DNA from: an uncultured Phascolarctobacterium sp.
Lineage (GTDB): Bacteria; Bacillota; Negativicutes; Acidaminococcales; Acidaminococcaceae
Assembly (NCBI GenBank): GCA_900547415.1
Contig: URGS01000003.1
Location: forward strand, 42,338-106,337
Direction of reading: 5' to 3'
DNA length: 64,000 nucleotides
The translations under genes were made by a program, and so were the position numbers. Positions 1 through 8,094 of this stretch are shown piece after piece. The first letter of the stretch is position 1, and the number at the start of each line of letters is the position of its first letter. The notes under the pieces are model-generated. The model saw nothing but the letters and a program-made list of their open reading frames with translations. It searched no databases and was not told the DNA's origin.

Positions 1-975
1 GCTGAAAACTTTAAATATACCGATTTGAACGAAGCATTCAAAAATGCGGGCGACGCAAACTTTATGAAAGACAACTATCTGCCCAACGTTCTGGAACTGG
101 CTCAAACTGATGACGGCAAACAAATCGGTCTTCCTTATTCCGTAAGTGTTCCCGTACTGTTCTATAACCCCGAAATCTTTAAGCAAGCTGGTCTGGATCC
201 TGAAAATCCGCCTAAAACCTGGGCCGAAGTAACCGCAGCTGCTAAAACCATTAAAGAAAAAACTGGCAATACCGGCTTCTTCATGCAAGAGTATGCTGAT
301 AACTGGACTCAGCAAGCACTCATCGAATCCAACGGTGGCCAAATGCTGAAAAAAGTTGACGGCAAAGTAGTTGCAGCTTTCGATACTCCGGAATCCGCTG
401 AAGCATATCAAGTAATCGCTGACATGGTTAAAGACGGCACTGGCCTGCATGCTACCAACGAAGAAGGCTTCCAAGCTTATCTCAGCGGCAAGCTGGGTAT
501 GGTTTGCACCACTATTGGCAAACGTGCTAACTTTGAAAAGAGCGCTAAGTTCCCTGTAAAAGCAGCTCCGTTCCCGGCTTTTGAGGGTAAAGAAGTTAAA
601 GTTCCTGCTGGTGGTAACTTCCTGATGGTATTCTCCAAAGATGCAGAAAAACAAAAAGCTGCTATCGAGTTCATCAAATATCTGGAATCTCCTGCTGCTC
701 TGGCTAAATGGAGCACCGGTACTGGTTACCTGCCGCCTCGCAAAGGTGTAGCTGAGGATCCTAACGGCTTTAAAAAGCTGGTTGATGAAAACAAAAACAT
801 CCAAATGGCTCTGGATATGATGCCTATGGTAACCAAATGGGCAAGCTTCCCCGGTGCTAATGGTCTGCAAGCTGAACAACTGCTGATTGATGCTCGCGAC
901 ATCATCCTTGGCGGTCAAAAGAGTGCTGCTGACGCACTGCACGAAACTGCTGAAAAAATCAATAAGCTTCTCTAA
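1..975 (+). CDS. Sugar ABC transporter substrate-binding protein (5' partial)
   Basis: Family 1 extracellular solute-binding protein that would capture a sugar or glycerol-phosphate-like ligand outside the inner membrane and hand it to the permeases encoded just downstream. The frame is open from base 1 (A-E-N-F-K-Y), so the signal peptide and the start of the N-lobe lie outside the window; about 324 residues remain. GLPYSVSVPVLFYNPEIF and the following PPKTWAEV stretch are typical of the family, as is the C-terminal ARDIILGGQ-A-L helix pair. It is followed by a strong hairpin and then permease genes. The ligand cannot be read from the sequence. Confidence 0.9.
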   Translation, partial: AENFKYTDLNEAFKNAGDANFMKDNYLPNVLELAQTDDGKQIGLPYSVSVPVLFYNPEIFKQAGLDPENPPKTWAEVTAAAKTIKEKTGNTGFFMQEYADNWTQQALIESNGGQMLKKVDGKVVAAFDTPESAEAYQVIADMVKDGTGLHATNEEGFQAYLSGKLGMVCTTIGKRANFEKSAKFPVKAAPFPAFEGKEVKVPAGGNFLMVFSKDAEKQKAAIEFIKYLESPAALAKWSTGTGYLPPRKGVAEDPNGFKKLVDENKNIQMALDMMPMVTKWASFPGANGLQAEQLLIDARDIILGGQKSAADALHETAEKINKLL

Positions 976-1018
976 TATTGACTGTGTGTAATTGATGGTC
1001 AAGACTGAGTAATTTGCC

Positions 1019-1049
1019 ATACCCCTGGCGAGCCTTTGGCCAGGGGTAT
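1019..1049 (+). terminator. Intercistronic hairpin after the binding-protein gene
   Basis: A perfect 11-bp stem (ATACCCCTGGC / GCCAGGGGTAT) with a 9-nt loop, followed by only a short T-rich stretch (TTCTTT). It probably acts as a partial terminator or 3' stabiliser that lets the binding protein be made in excess over the permeases, a common arrangement in ABC operons. Confidence 0.7.
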
Positions 1050-1087
1050 TTCTTTACTGTTAAAGCTGTTAGCTGAAAGGAGCGCAT

Positions 1088-1966
1088 ATGCGTAAAAATA
1101 ATTTAGAGGTTTGTCTCTATCTGCTTCCTGCGGCTGTACTGTTTCTAGTATTTTTCTACTGGCCGCTGCTGCAGAATCTCTATCTTAGCTTCTTCTCCTG
1201 GAACATGGTAAGTCCTAACATGAAATTTGTAGGACTGGAAAACTATGTTGAGATTCTCACTACTGCAGAGGTATTCAAGATTCTTCTGAATACAGTACTG
1301 TTTGTTGTTATTATGCTTATACTTAACTTTGTACTGCCTTATCTGTACTCCTACGTACTAGGTCATCTTGTGCATAAATGGACAGGCTTTTATCGTTCTG
1401 CACTGTTTTTGCCTGCAACTCTGTCTTTGGCAGTAGCAAGTATCCTTTTCCTGTGGATTTACAATCCTCTGGCTGGTCCTATCAGCATCGTCCTGGACAG
1501 TGTTGGTATGGAATCTCCCCGTTGGTTCAAGGAAAACTATCTGGTAATTTTTGCAATCTGTACAATTATTGCCTGGAAGGTTTTTGGCTACAACCTGATT
1601 GTTATGCTGGCAGCAATGGTTGCTGTTCCTAAAGAAATGATTGAGGCTGCAAAATTAGAAAATGCTTCCAACTGGGTTATTTTTCGTCAAATCATCCTGC
1701 CCATGACCTCATCCACAGCACTTTATGTGTTTACTATTACCGTTGTTTTTGGTCTGCAATATGTTCTCGTACCGGTAAATATGCTGACACAGGGTGGTCC
1801 TGACCAAGGCAGCTCCAACCTCGTTTATATCATTTATCAGTACGCATTTACCTTTTTCCAGACAGGTCGCGCTGCAGCCTATGCTGTAATTACCATGGTC
1901 TGCTATCTTGTCTTTTTAGTGGTGAAGCATAAATATCTGGATAAGAAGGTGTACTATGAAAACTAA
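1088..1966 (+). CDS. Sugar ABC transporter permease (UgpA/MalF type)
   Basis: Inner-membrane permease of a CUT1-type ABC importer, 292 residues with about six hydrophobic segments. The first is at residues 8-28 (LYLLPAAVLFLVFFYWPLL). The EAA loop that contacts the ATPase is seen around residues 185-205 (EMIEAAKLENASNWVIFRQIILP). The start ATG has an AAGGAG 7-8 bases upstream. Its end overlaps the next permease gene by 11 bases, suggesting translational coupling. Substrate is unknown; the family includes sn-glycerol-3-phosphate, maltose and multiple-sugar systems. Confidence 0.9.
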   Translation: MRKNNLEVCLYLLPAAVLFLVFFYWPLLQNLYLSFFSWNMVSPNMKFVGLENYVEILTTAEVFKILLNTVLFVVIMLILNFVLPYLYSYVLGHLVHKWTGFYRSALFLPATLSLAVASILFLWIYNPLAGPISIVLDSVGMESPRWFKENYLVIFAICTIIAWKVFGYNLIVMLAAMVAVPKEMIEAAKLENASNWVIFRQIILPMTSSTALYVFTITVVFGLQYVLVPVNMLTQGGPDQGSSNLVYIIYQYAFTFFQTGRAAAYAVITMVCYLVFLVVKHKYLDKKVYYEN

Positions 1967-2792
1967 GCTTGCAGAATTTAAGAATGAATGGCAGTATCAT
2001 GCATTGCTGCTTTTGGCAGTGTTTTTGATGCTGTGGCCCATTATATTTATGCTTTCCACCTCCTTGAAAACTCTGGATCAGGTGTTTGAAGCAACTTTGA
2101 ATCCTTTGCCGTTCCCTCCGACCTTTGACAACTATCTTATGGTATTAGAGGATTTCCCTTTATTTACTTATATCTGGAATACCTTCTTCATTGCCATTGT
2201 TGTTACTGTCAGCAAAGCGGCAACCAGCGTTATGGCAGCTTTTGCCTTTGTGTACTACCAATTTAAATGCAAAGAAGCTATCTTTAACAGCATGCTGCTG
2301 ACCTTCTTTATTCCTATTACCGTATTGGTAATGCCTAACTATCTGTTGATGGCAAAGCTAGGCCTGCTGGATACTCCATATGGCGTAATGCTGCCTGGTC
2401 TTGTTGATGGTATGGGTATTTTCCTGATGCGTCAAACCATGCGCGGTATTCCTAAACCGCTGCTAGAGGCTGCCGTACTTGATGGCGCAAAACCGCACCA
2501 AGTACTGTTCAAGGTTGTACTTCCCTTGATTAAGCCCTCTGTTTTGGCAATCTCCATTCTCTTCTTTATCAATTCCTGGAATGAATACTTCTGGCCCCTG
2601 CTGATTTTACAGGATAAGATGAATCTGACACTGCCTTTGGCGCTGCAAATGTTTATTAGTGCGGAGGGTGGCAGTGAATGGGGTGTAGCAATGGCAGTTG
2701 CAACCTTAACCAGTTTGCCTCCTTTGCTGCTCTATGGCTTCTGTCAGAAATTTATCATCAATACATTTATGCAGGCTGGCGTGAAAGGATAA
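1956..2792 (+). CDS. Sugar ABC transporter permease (UgpE/MalG type)
   Basis: Second permease subunit of the same importer, 278 residues with about six membrane segments. The C-terminal EAA motif is visible as LLEAAVLDGAKPHQVLFKVV, the docking site for the nucleotide-binding subunit. It starts inside the 3' end of the upstream permease gene and ends four bases before the ATPase gene, so the three are translated from one message. UgpE-like proteins pair with UgpA-like ones, matching the order seen here. Confidence 0.9.
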   Translation: MKTKLAEFKNEWQYHALLLLAVFLMLWPIIFMLSTSLKTLDQVFEATLNPLPFPPTFDNYLMVLEDFPLFTYIWNTFFIAIVVTVSKAATSVMAAFAFVYYQFKCKEAIFNSMLLTFFIPITVLVMPNYLLMAKLGLLDTPYGVMLPGLVDGMGIFLMRQTMRGIPKPLLEAAVLDGAKPHQVLFKVVLPLIKPSVLAISILFFINSWNEYFWPLLILQDKMNLTLPLALQMFISAEGGSEWGVAMAVATLTSLPPLLLYGFCQKFIINTFMQAGVKG

Positions 2793-2796
2793 TAAT

Positions 2797-3882
2797 ATGT
2801 CTAACGAAAATAGCATCATTTTTTCTCATGTAGATAAAGCTTACGGTAAAAATCCTCCTGTTGTTAAGGATTTGAATTTGGAAATCAGAAAGGGCGAAAG
2901 ACTTATTCTTCTTGGACCATCTGGCTGCGGCAAAACCACTACCCTGCGTATGATTGCAGGCTTTGAAGAAATTACCCGCGGCGAGCTCTTAATGGATGGC
3001 AAGGTTGTAAATGACCTGGCTCCTGGTGAGCGCAACATTGCCATGGTTTTCCAAAGCTATGCTCTGTTCCCTCATCTGACAGTTTGGGAAAATATTACCT
3101 TTGGTTTGCGTCTGCAAAAGCTGCCTATGGACGAAATTGAAAAGCGTACCCGTCAGGCTATGGAAATTCTCCATCTTGAGGGCTATGAGAACAAGAAAAC
3201 CCATGAGCTTTCTGGTGGTCAAAAGCAGCGTGTTGCTCTGTGCCGTGCACTGGTTAAGCAATCTCCGTACTTCCTGCTGGACGAGCCTTTGTCTAATTTG
3301 GACGCTAAGCTTCGTCAAAAAGCACGTACTGAGCTGGTTAAGATTCACGAAATGTTTAAGCCTACCATGATTTATGTTACCCATGACCAGATTGAAGCTA
3401 TGACTGTAGCTCAGCGTATTGCGGTTATGAATCAGGGTAAAATTCAACAGATTGATACTCCTTATAATATTTATCACAATCCTGCCAATACCTTTGTTGC
3501 AACCTTTATCGGTTCTCCTGCAATGAACATCTTGCAGGGTGACGTTCAGGATGGTAAAATTGTCATTGGCAATAGCGTACTGACACCTCCTGCTGAAAAA
3601 GCAGCTCTGCTCAAAGGCAGAAGCAAGGTACAGTTTGGTCTGCGTCCTGAAGCGTGCACTCCTAAGTTTGAGAAGCCTATGGTTAACGGTACTGTAGACT
3701 TTATGGAAAACACTGGTAACCTGAAAACTGCAAGCCTGACCTTGTCCACTGGCGAAAGCTTCTACATTCAGGACAGCAATCAGGATGTTCCTTTGGAAAA
3801 AGCAGTGGGCTTTGATTTCGATTGGCAGCATGTATGCCTTTTTGACAGCGAAACAGGTGTAAATTTAGAGGTTGGTGAATAA
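2797..3882 (+). CDS. Sugar ABC transporter ATP-binding protein (MalK/UgpC/MsmX type)
   Basis: Cytoplasmic ATPase that powers the importer, 361 residues. Walker A is GPSGCGKTT (about residues 39-47), the Q-loop FQSYALFPH follows, the signature is LSGGQKQRVALCRAL, and Walker B is YFLLDEPLSNLDAKLR with the switch His in VTHDQIEA. The last ~120 residues form the TOBE/regulatory domain typical of MalK-like subunits, so length and layout are complete. It lies between the permeases and the TIM-barrel gene. Confidence 0.95.
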   Translation: MSNENSIIFSHVDKAYGKNPPVVKDLNLEIRKGERLILLGPSGCGKTTTLRMIAGFEEITRGELLMDGKVVNDLAPGERNIAMVFQSYALFPHLTVWENITFGLRLQKLPMDEIEKRTRQAMEILHLEGYENKKTHELSGGQKQRVALCRALVKQSPYFLLDEPLSNLDAKLRQKARTELVKIHEMFKPTMIYVTHDQIEAMTVAQRIAVMNQGKIQQIDTPYNIYHNPANTFVATFIGSPAMNILQGDVQDGKIVIGNSVLTPPAEKAALLKGRSKVQFGLRPEACTPKFEKPMVNGTVDFMENTGNLKTASLTLSTGESFYIQDSNQDVPLEKAVGFDFDWQHVCLFDSETGVNLEVGE

Positions 3883-3886
3883 TAGC

Positions 3887-4642
3887 ATGAAAGTAGCTAT
3901 CAGTGATTTACTGTTTCCTGGCTTTACCAAATTCCAACTGCGCAATTTGGACAAAAGCTATGGTATTGAATTCTTTTATGAGTTTGGCAAGGATTATTAT
4001 TGGGATGAGGAGCTGGAGTCCTGGGGGGAACGCTGCCTTTCCATCCATGGTCCCTGTGTGGCAATTAATCTTGCAGATCCTGCTCATGTTGACTATGCAC
4101 GTATTTTCAGTAAGACCTTTGCGTACGCTAAAAAGTGCGGTGCAGAATTTGTTGTTGTGCATACTAACGAGCTGTGGTCCGGTGACAGAAAGGCTATTCA
4201 AGAGCTGGTAATTAAGCGCCTTGAAGACATTATGCTGTTGGCTGAGAAAAACGGCGTAAAGATGGTTATTGAAAATGTAGGCCTGCGTACCAAAGACAGT
4301 GTACTCTTCAATCGCAGCGAATTCTTTGCTCTGTTTGACCGTTTCCCTAAAGCTGGTGCACTGCTTGACGTAGGTCATGCTCATGTAAATGGCTGGGATG
4401 TAGCTGATACCGTTAGAGTATTGGGCGATCGTCTTGTTGCCTGCCATGTACATGATAACGATGGCAATGGCGATGCTCATCTTCCTGTAGATCAGGGCAA
4501 TGTTGACTGGAACGGCTATTTTGCAGCTGTTAAGGAATGTGCTCCTAAATCCGTACAGGTTATGGAATACTGCTGTGGCTTTGCAGATACTGCTTCTCTG
4601 GAAAAGCATCTTGATGAGCTGCATAACCAATATGGTCTGTAA
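3887..4642 (+). CDS. Sugar phosphate isomerase/epimerase-like TIM-barrel protein
   Basis: About 251 residues of the xylose-isomerase-like TIM-barrel (AP endonuclease 2) superfamily. Likely metal ligands are the Glu of VIENVG, the Asp/His of LLDVGHAH, the His of ACHVHDNDG and the Glu of QVMEYCCG. Such enzymes isomerise or epimerise sugars or sugar acids in the cytoplasm. I chose ATG 3887 (MKVAISDLLF), four bases after the ATPase stop, over a TTG at 3872 inside the upstream gene. Its place at the end of the transporter operon suggests that it acts on the imported compound; the exact reaction is unknown. Confidence 0.75.
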   Translation: MKVAISDLLFPGFTKFQLRNLDKSYGIEFFYEFGKDYYWDEELESWGERCLSIHGPCVAINLADPAHVDYARIFSKTFAYAKKCGAEFVVVHTNELWSGDRKAIQELVIKRLEDIMLLAEKNGVKMVIENVGLRTKDSVLFNRSEFFALFDRFPKAGALLDVGHAHVNGWDVADTVRVLGDRLVACHVHDNDGNGDAHLPVDQGNVDWNGYFAAVKECAPKSVQVMEYCCGFADTASLEKHLDELHNQYGL

Positions 4643-4668
4643 TTGGAATAAGTATTTTCTTTCTTAAA

Positions 4669-4705
4669 AAAGTTTATCCGCATATTTTGCGGATAAGCTT
4701 TTTTT
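4669..4705 (+). terminator. Terminator of the sugar transporter operon
   Basis: Stem AAGTTTATCCGCA / TGCGGATAAGCTT with a small loop and a run of seven T. It ends the ABC/TIM-barrel operon. Confidence 0.9.
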
Positions 4706-4767
4706 ATTTTCAGCCATAGCGTATAATAAAGATTAAGCTACATTTTTGTAGCAGGGAGGATTTATAT

Positions 4768-6147
4768 ATGAAAAAAATTTTGACCGCTATGGTGTTTTTT
4801 ATTTATAGCGTGCTGATGGCTGTTCCTGCAGGAGCAAGCAGTCTTAATGTCAGCAAGGCTTATCTTGACAGCTATTTTACTGCTATTGCGGCTGCGTCCT
4901 GCGTAGGTGTTTATCTGCCGGAACGCTCCAGTGAATTTAGCTATCTGCGCAGCTATGGCTGGGATATAGAGCCTAAGGTTGCTACTGATGGTGATGTAGA
5001 GACAAATTTTGCTATTGCTGAGAATTATTTTCCTGAAATAGGCAAGCGTGTTTTTCTGGTTACCTTTAGAGGCAGTGCTTCAGGCGGTGACTGGAAGCAA
5101 AATTTTAAAACTCACCAGGTTTTATTTGGTGGCAGTGATATTGCATCAATGGAAGCCATTGCTCGGGAGGACGTACCTGATAAGGCACCTGCTGTTCACG
5201 CGGGCTTTAACGAGTATACTTTGGCTATGATGAAGACCTCTGTTCTGGATGCTAATGGTAATTTCCGCAGTGTATTCAAGACTGCATTAGAGGACCCAAA
5301 TACATTTTTGGTAATCACTGGTCACAGCCTTGGCGGTGCAGCAGCAACTCTCTTAGGTGAGCGGCTTGTAAGCCTGGGAATGCCTAAGGACCGCTTTATG
5401 GTTATTACTTTCGGAGCTCCTGCTGTTGGCAATGCTGCTTTTGCAGAAGCCTATGGCGATAAGATTAATCTGCTGCGTATTTCTAATCGCCGAGACCCTG
5501 TACCTGGAAGTCTGCAAACCTTCTTTGGCGGCTATAAGCAGTTTGGTGAAAAAATCAATTATTCCATGACTGCAAAGGTAAGCAGTGTACAGCATGATAT
5601 GACTATGTACTTTGATTACAGTGTTAACCAGCTTTATAAACGCTTTGATGAAGAGGTTGCTGCCGGACGTTTAAGGGAATTTCCTAACGAGAGAATCACT
5701 AATGGGATTCCTAAGGTGGCTATATGGGTAGCTGCTCCAGAGAAGCTGGATTATGTGGCCTATGTAACTGATATTAAGCGTATGCTGATAGACGAATATA
5801 GGAGAGTTCTTCCTTCTTATATTGTTCTTGATAAAGCTCTGCATGTTTCAGCAGGCCATGTAGATGAGCTGGAATATAAGAGTCGTTTAGCCGGTGCTGA
5901 TTACATCATTGTATGTGGTATTGATGGACGCCGGTCACGAGAACAAAATTATTGGTATTTGGAGCTGCAGCAAAGTATCTTTACTTCTGACGGTAAAATG
6001 CTGAGTATGGCAAGCTTCGGCAAAAAGGTAGCTCCTGGAATAGGTAATATTCAGGCAGCAGGTGAAGATTTTGTCGAGGCTAAGGCGGAGCTGCATAAGC
6101 AGCTGCCTTTTGTAATTATGCAGCAAGCACCAAGAATTAGAGAATAG
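4768..6147 (+). CDS. Secreted lipase, class 3 family
   Basis: 459-residue exported alpha/beta hydrolase. Residues 1-24 form a signal peptide (MKKILTAMVFFIYSVLMAVPAGA). The nucleophile elbow GHSLGG puts the catalytic serine near residue 187, and the surrounding segments FLVTFRGSASGGDW and ITFGAPAVGN match the Lipase_3 domain; NRRDPVP probably carries the acid. The ~170 residues after the lipase domain do not resemble anything I recognise. It would act on lipids or esters in the periplasm or outside the cell. GGGAGG lies 10 bases upstream of the ATG. A 6-bp hairpin (4737-4752) sits directly before that site. Confidence 0.85.
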   Translation: MKKILTAMVFFIYSVLMAVPAGASSLNVSKAYLDSYFTAIAAASCVGVYLPERSSEFSYLRSYGWDIEPKVATDGDVETNFAIAENYFPEIGKRVFLVTFRGSASGGDWKQNFKTHQVLFGGSDIASMEAIAREDVPDKAPAVHAGFNEYTLAMMKTSVLDANGNFRSVFKTALEDPNTFLVITGHSLGGAAATLLGERLVSLGMPKDRFMVITFGAPAVGNAAFAEAYGDKINLLRISNRRDPVPGSLQTFFGGYKQFGEKINYSMTAKVSSVQHDMTMYFDYSVNQLYKRFDEEVAAGRLREFPNERITNGIPKVAIWVAAPEKLDYVAYVTDIKRMLIDEYRRVLPSYIVLDKALHVSAGHVDELEYKSRLAGADYIIVCGIDGRRSREQNYWYLELQQSIFTSDGKMLSMASFGKKVAPGIGNIQAAGEDFVEAKAELHKQLPFVIMQQAPRIRE

Positions 6148-6157
6148 AGGCGATACT

Positions 6158-6793
6158 ATGAGTTTAGATAAACTGGCTTTGGAGCTGCAAAAGTGTCAGC
6201 AATGTCTCTTGCACAAGGATGCAATAGGTACAGTAGGCTGGTTTGGCAATCCTGAAAGTCCATTGGTTTTTGTAGGTGAGGGCCCTGGCGGTGTGGAGGA
6301 TGAGTACGGCTGTCCTCTTATTGGACCTTCGGGACAGCTGCTGGACAAGGCTTTGTGGGCAGCAAAAATGACTAGAGACAGGGTTCTGACTACTAATGTT
6401 ATAAAATGTCGTCCCAAGGGCAACAGGACTCCTGACATTGCTGAGGCTGAGTTTTGCGGCAAGCTGTGGCTGGAGCGTGAGTTAGCAATTATTAAGCCTA
6501 AAGTTATTGTGGCTCTTGGAGGTGTAGCACTGCACTTTTTAGGCAGTCCTGACATGCGCATTACACGCGACAGAGGGCAATGGTTTAAGACAGCTCAGGG
6601 CTTTGACTGCATTGCTACCTATCACCCTGCTTATTTGCTCAGACTATATGGCAAGCAGCAGATTGCTGCTAAGTGGGACGTTTTTCACGATTTAGAGGCT
6701 GCGCGAGACAGGGCGGCGGCGCTGGCACCTGATTATGAATTTATGTCTGAGACAAAACCGGATTTGTTTAAGCTATTCAAAAAAAGAATGTAA
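6158..6793 (+). CDS. Uracil-DNA glycosylase, family 4 (Fe-S)
   Basis: 211-residue DNA repair enzyme that removes uracil from DNA. Motif 1 is visible as GEGPGGVEDEYGCPLIGPSG and motif 3 as TYHPAYLLR. Four cysteines suit the [4Fe-4S] cluster of family 4: C13 and C16 (KCQQC), the Cys of VIKCRPKGN and the Cys of GFDCIATYHP. It starts ten bases after the lipase stop and probably shares its message, although the functions are unrelated. Family 4/5 distinction rests on motif 1 (GE.PG), which favours family 4. Confidence 0.9.
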   Translation: MSLDKLALELQKCQQCLLHKDAIGTVGWFGNPESPLVFVGEGPGGVEDEYGCPLIGPSGQLLDKALWAAKMTRDRVLTTNVIKCRPKGNRTPDIAEAEFCGKLWLERELAIIKPKVIVALGGVALHFLGSPDMRITRDRGQWFKTAQGFDCIATYHPAYLLRLYGKQQIAAKWDVFHDLEAARDRAAALAPDYEFMSETKPDLFKLFKKRM

Positions 6794-6801
6794 ATTTTTG
6801 A

Positions 6802-6826
6802 GGCAGGGCAAAAGCTCTGCCTTTTT
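6802..6826 (+). terminator. Terminator after the uracil-DNA glycosylase gene
   Basis: Stem GGCAGGGC / GCTCTGCC (one G-T pair) with an AAAA loop, followed by TTTTT. Confidence 0.85.
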
Positions 6827-6827
6827 A

Positions 6828-6836
6828 TGCTATAAT
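6828..6836 (+). promoter_or_regulatory. Candidate extended -10 promoter of the chromate transporter pair
   Basis: TGC-TATAAT directly after the upstream terminator and about 36 bases before the first gene. No good -35 box lies at the right distance, consistent with an extended -10 promoter. Confidence 0.45.
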
Positions 6837-6871
6837 ATTTCTAATCCCGATTTTAGAAGGAAGTGTTATTT

Positions 6872-7447
6872 TTGCAAACAACCGTTGACGTTAACGTAGA
6901 TAAGGAGTTTTATTGGAAACTTTTTAAATCAACCTTTGTTATCAGTGCCTTTACTATTGGTGGCGGTTTTGTTATTATTCCGCTGCTGAAAGCCAAGTTT
7001 GTCGATGAATATGGCTGGCTTAATGACAAGGAAGCACTGAATTTGGTTGCTATTGCTCAGTCTGCTCCTGGAGTAGTTGCTGCAAATGCAGCTATTAGTA
7101 TGGGCTATCGCATGGCAGGATTTAAGGGCTCTCTGGTAGCTCTTTTGGCAACGGTACTGCCGCCTTTGATTACGCTGAGCATTATTTCCTATTGCTACGA
7201 TTTTTTCGCTTCCAACCAATACATTCAGTTAATGCTGAAGGGTATGCAATGTGGCGCAACAGCTATAATTCTTAATGTAGCACTTGATCTGCTCATTAAG
7301 GAGTGGAAGAAAAAGCTGCTGATTCCATTGCTGATCATAGTTGGAACCTTTGTTGCCAATTATTTTTTTGATATTAATTTGATGTACGCAATTTTGATTG
7401 ACGCTCTTATTGGCTTCTTCCTCCTGCGTGACAAAAAATATGCGTAA
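6872..7447 (+). CDS. Chromate transporter family protein (first half)
   Basis: Single-domain member of the chromate ion transporter (CHR) family, about 191 residues with several membrane helices. The opening FTIGGGFVIIPLLKAKFVDEYGWL and SAPGVVAANAAISMGYRMAG are the family hallmarks. TTG 6872 fits the Shine-Dalgarno AGAAGG (6855-6860) better than a GTG at 6863, which is only two bases from that site. The protein needs its neighbour: short CHR proteins work as pairs. Many short members have no proven link to chromate, so the substrate is open. Confidence 0.85.
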   Translation: MQTTVDVNVDKEFYWKLFKSTFVISAFTIGGGFVIIPLLKAKFVDEYGWLNDKEALNLVAIAQSAPGVVAANAAISMGYRMAGFKGSLVALLATVLPPLITLSIISYCYDFFASNQYIQLMLKGMQCGATAIILNVALDLLIKEWKKKLLIPLLIIVGTFVANYFFDINLMYAILIDALIGFFLLRDKKYA

Positions 7448-7459
7448 GGAGGCGTAAGC

Positions 7460-8026
7460 ATGATTTATTGGGAGCTTTTTTGGAGCTTTGTTCAGGTTGG
7501 CGCCTTTTGTGTTGGCGGTGGCTATGCTTCTATGCCGTTGATTCAGGAGCAGGTTATTGATATTCATGGCTGGCTGACTATGCAGCAATTTATAGATATT
7601 TTTACAATATCTCAAATGACCCCAGGACCGATTGGTATTAATGCAGCAACCTTTGTTGGTACTAAGGTTGCAGGTATTCCCGGTGCCATAGCTGCAACGG
7701 CTGGCTTTGTATTTCCTTCAGTTATCATTGTGCTGATAATTTCTAAATTGTTTTTCAAGTATGGTGATATTGGTCCCATTCGTGGTATTTTAAATGGTTT
7801 ACGTCCTGCTGTAGTTGCACTTATCTGTTCTGCCAGCGTTGGCTTTGTGCTTTTGGCACTGTGGAATACAGAAAGTCTTCCTACAGATTTTACTAAGGTT
7901 GATTTAATAGGCTGTATTGTTCTGCCTCTGTCTCTGATTGGCGTGCGTATGAAGCTGGGCGTAATCCGCTTACTGCTTCTTTCGGGCTGCTTGGGACTTA
8001 TTCTGGGCGTGTTTGGTATCAGATAG
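7460..8026 (+). CDS. Chromate transporter family protein (second half)
   Basis: Second short CHR protein, 188 residues, with VGGGYASMPLIQEQVI and SQMTPGPIGINAATFVGTKVAG. It is homologous to the preceding gene and lies 12 bases downstream with AAGGAGG before its ATG, so the pair encodes a heterodimeric inner-membrane transporter equivalent to a fused ChrA. The transported anion cannot be told from sequence. Confidence 0.87.
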   Translation: MIYWELFWSFVQVGAFCVGGGYASMPLIQEQVIDIHGWLTMQQFIDIFTISQMTPGPIGINAATFVGTKVAGIPGAIAATAGFVFPSVIIVLIISKLFFKYGDIGPIRGILNGLRPAVVALICSASVGFVLLALWNTESLPTDFTKVDLIGCIVLPLSLIGVRMKLGVIRLLLLSGCLGLILGVFGIR

Positions 8027-8040
8027 CATATGTGAATTAA

Positions 8041-8094
8041 AAAGACTCACTAGCCTTAAGGAGTATCATATCACCTTAGGGTTAGTGAGTCTTT
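8041..8094. terminator. Long bidirectional terminator between convergent genes
   Basis: AAAGACTCACTA(G)CC..TAAGG pairs with CCTTA..GGTTAGTGAGTCTTT, with A-rich and T-rich flanks on either side, so it can end transcription from both directions. The stop codon of the reverse-strand DUF4127 gene (8082-8084) lies inside one arm. Confidence 0.8.

Noticed and set aside
2989..3831. 280-codon reverse-strand frame opposite the ABC ATPase
   Set aside because: Antisense to a complete, well-conserved ATPase gene.
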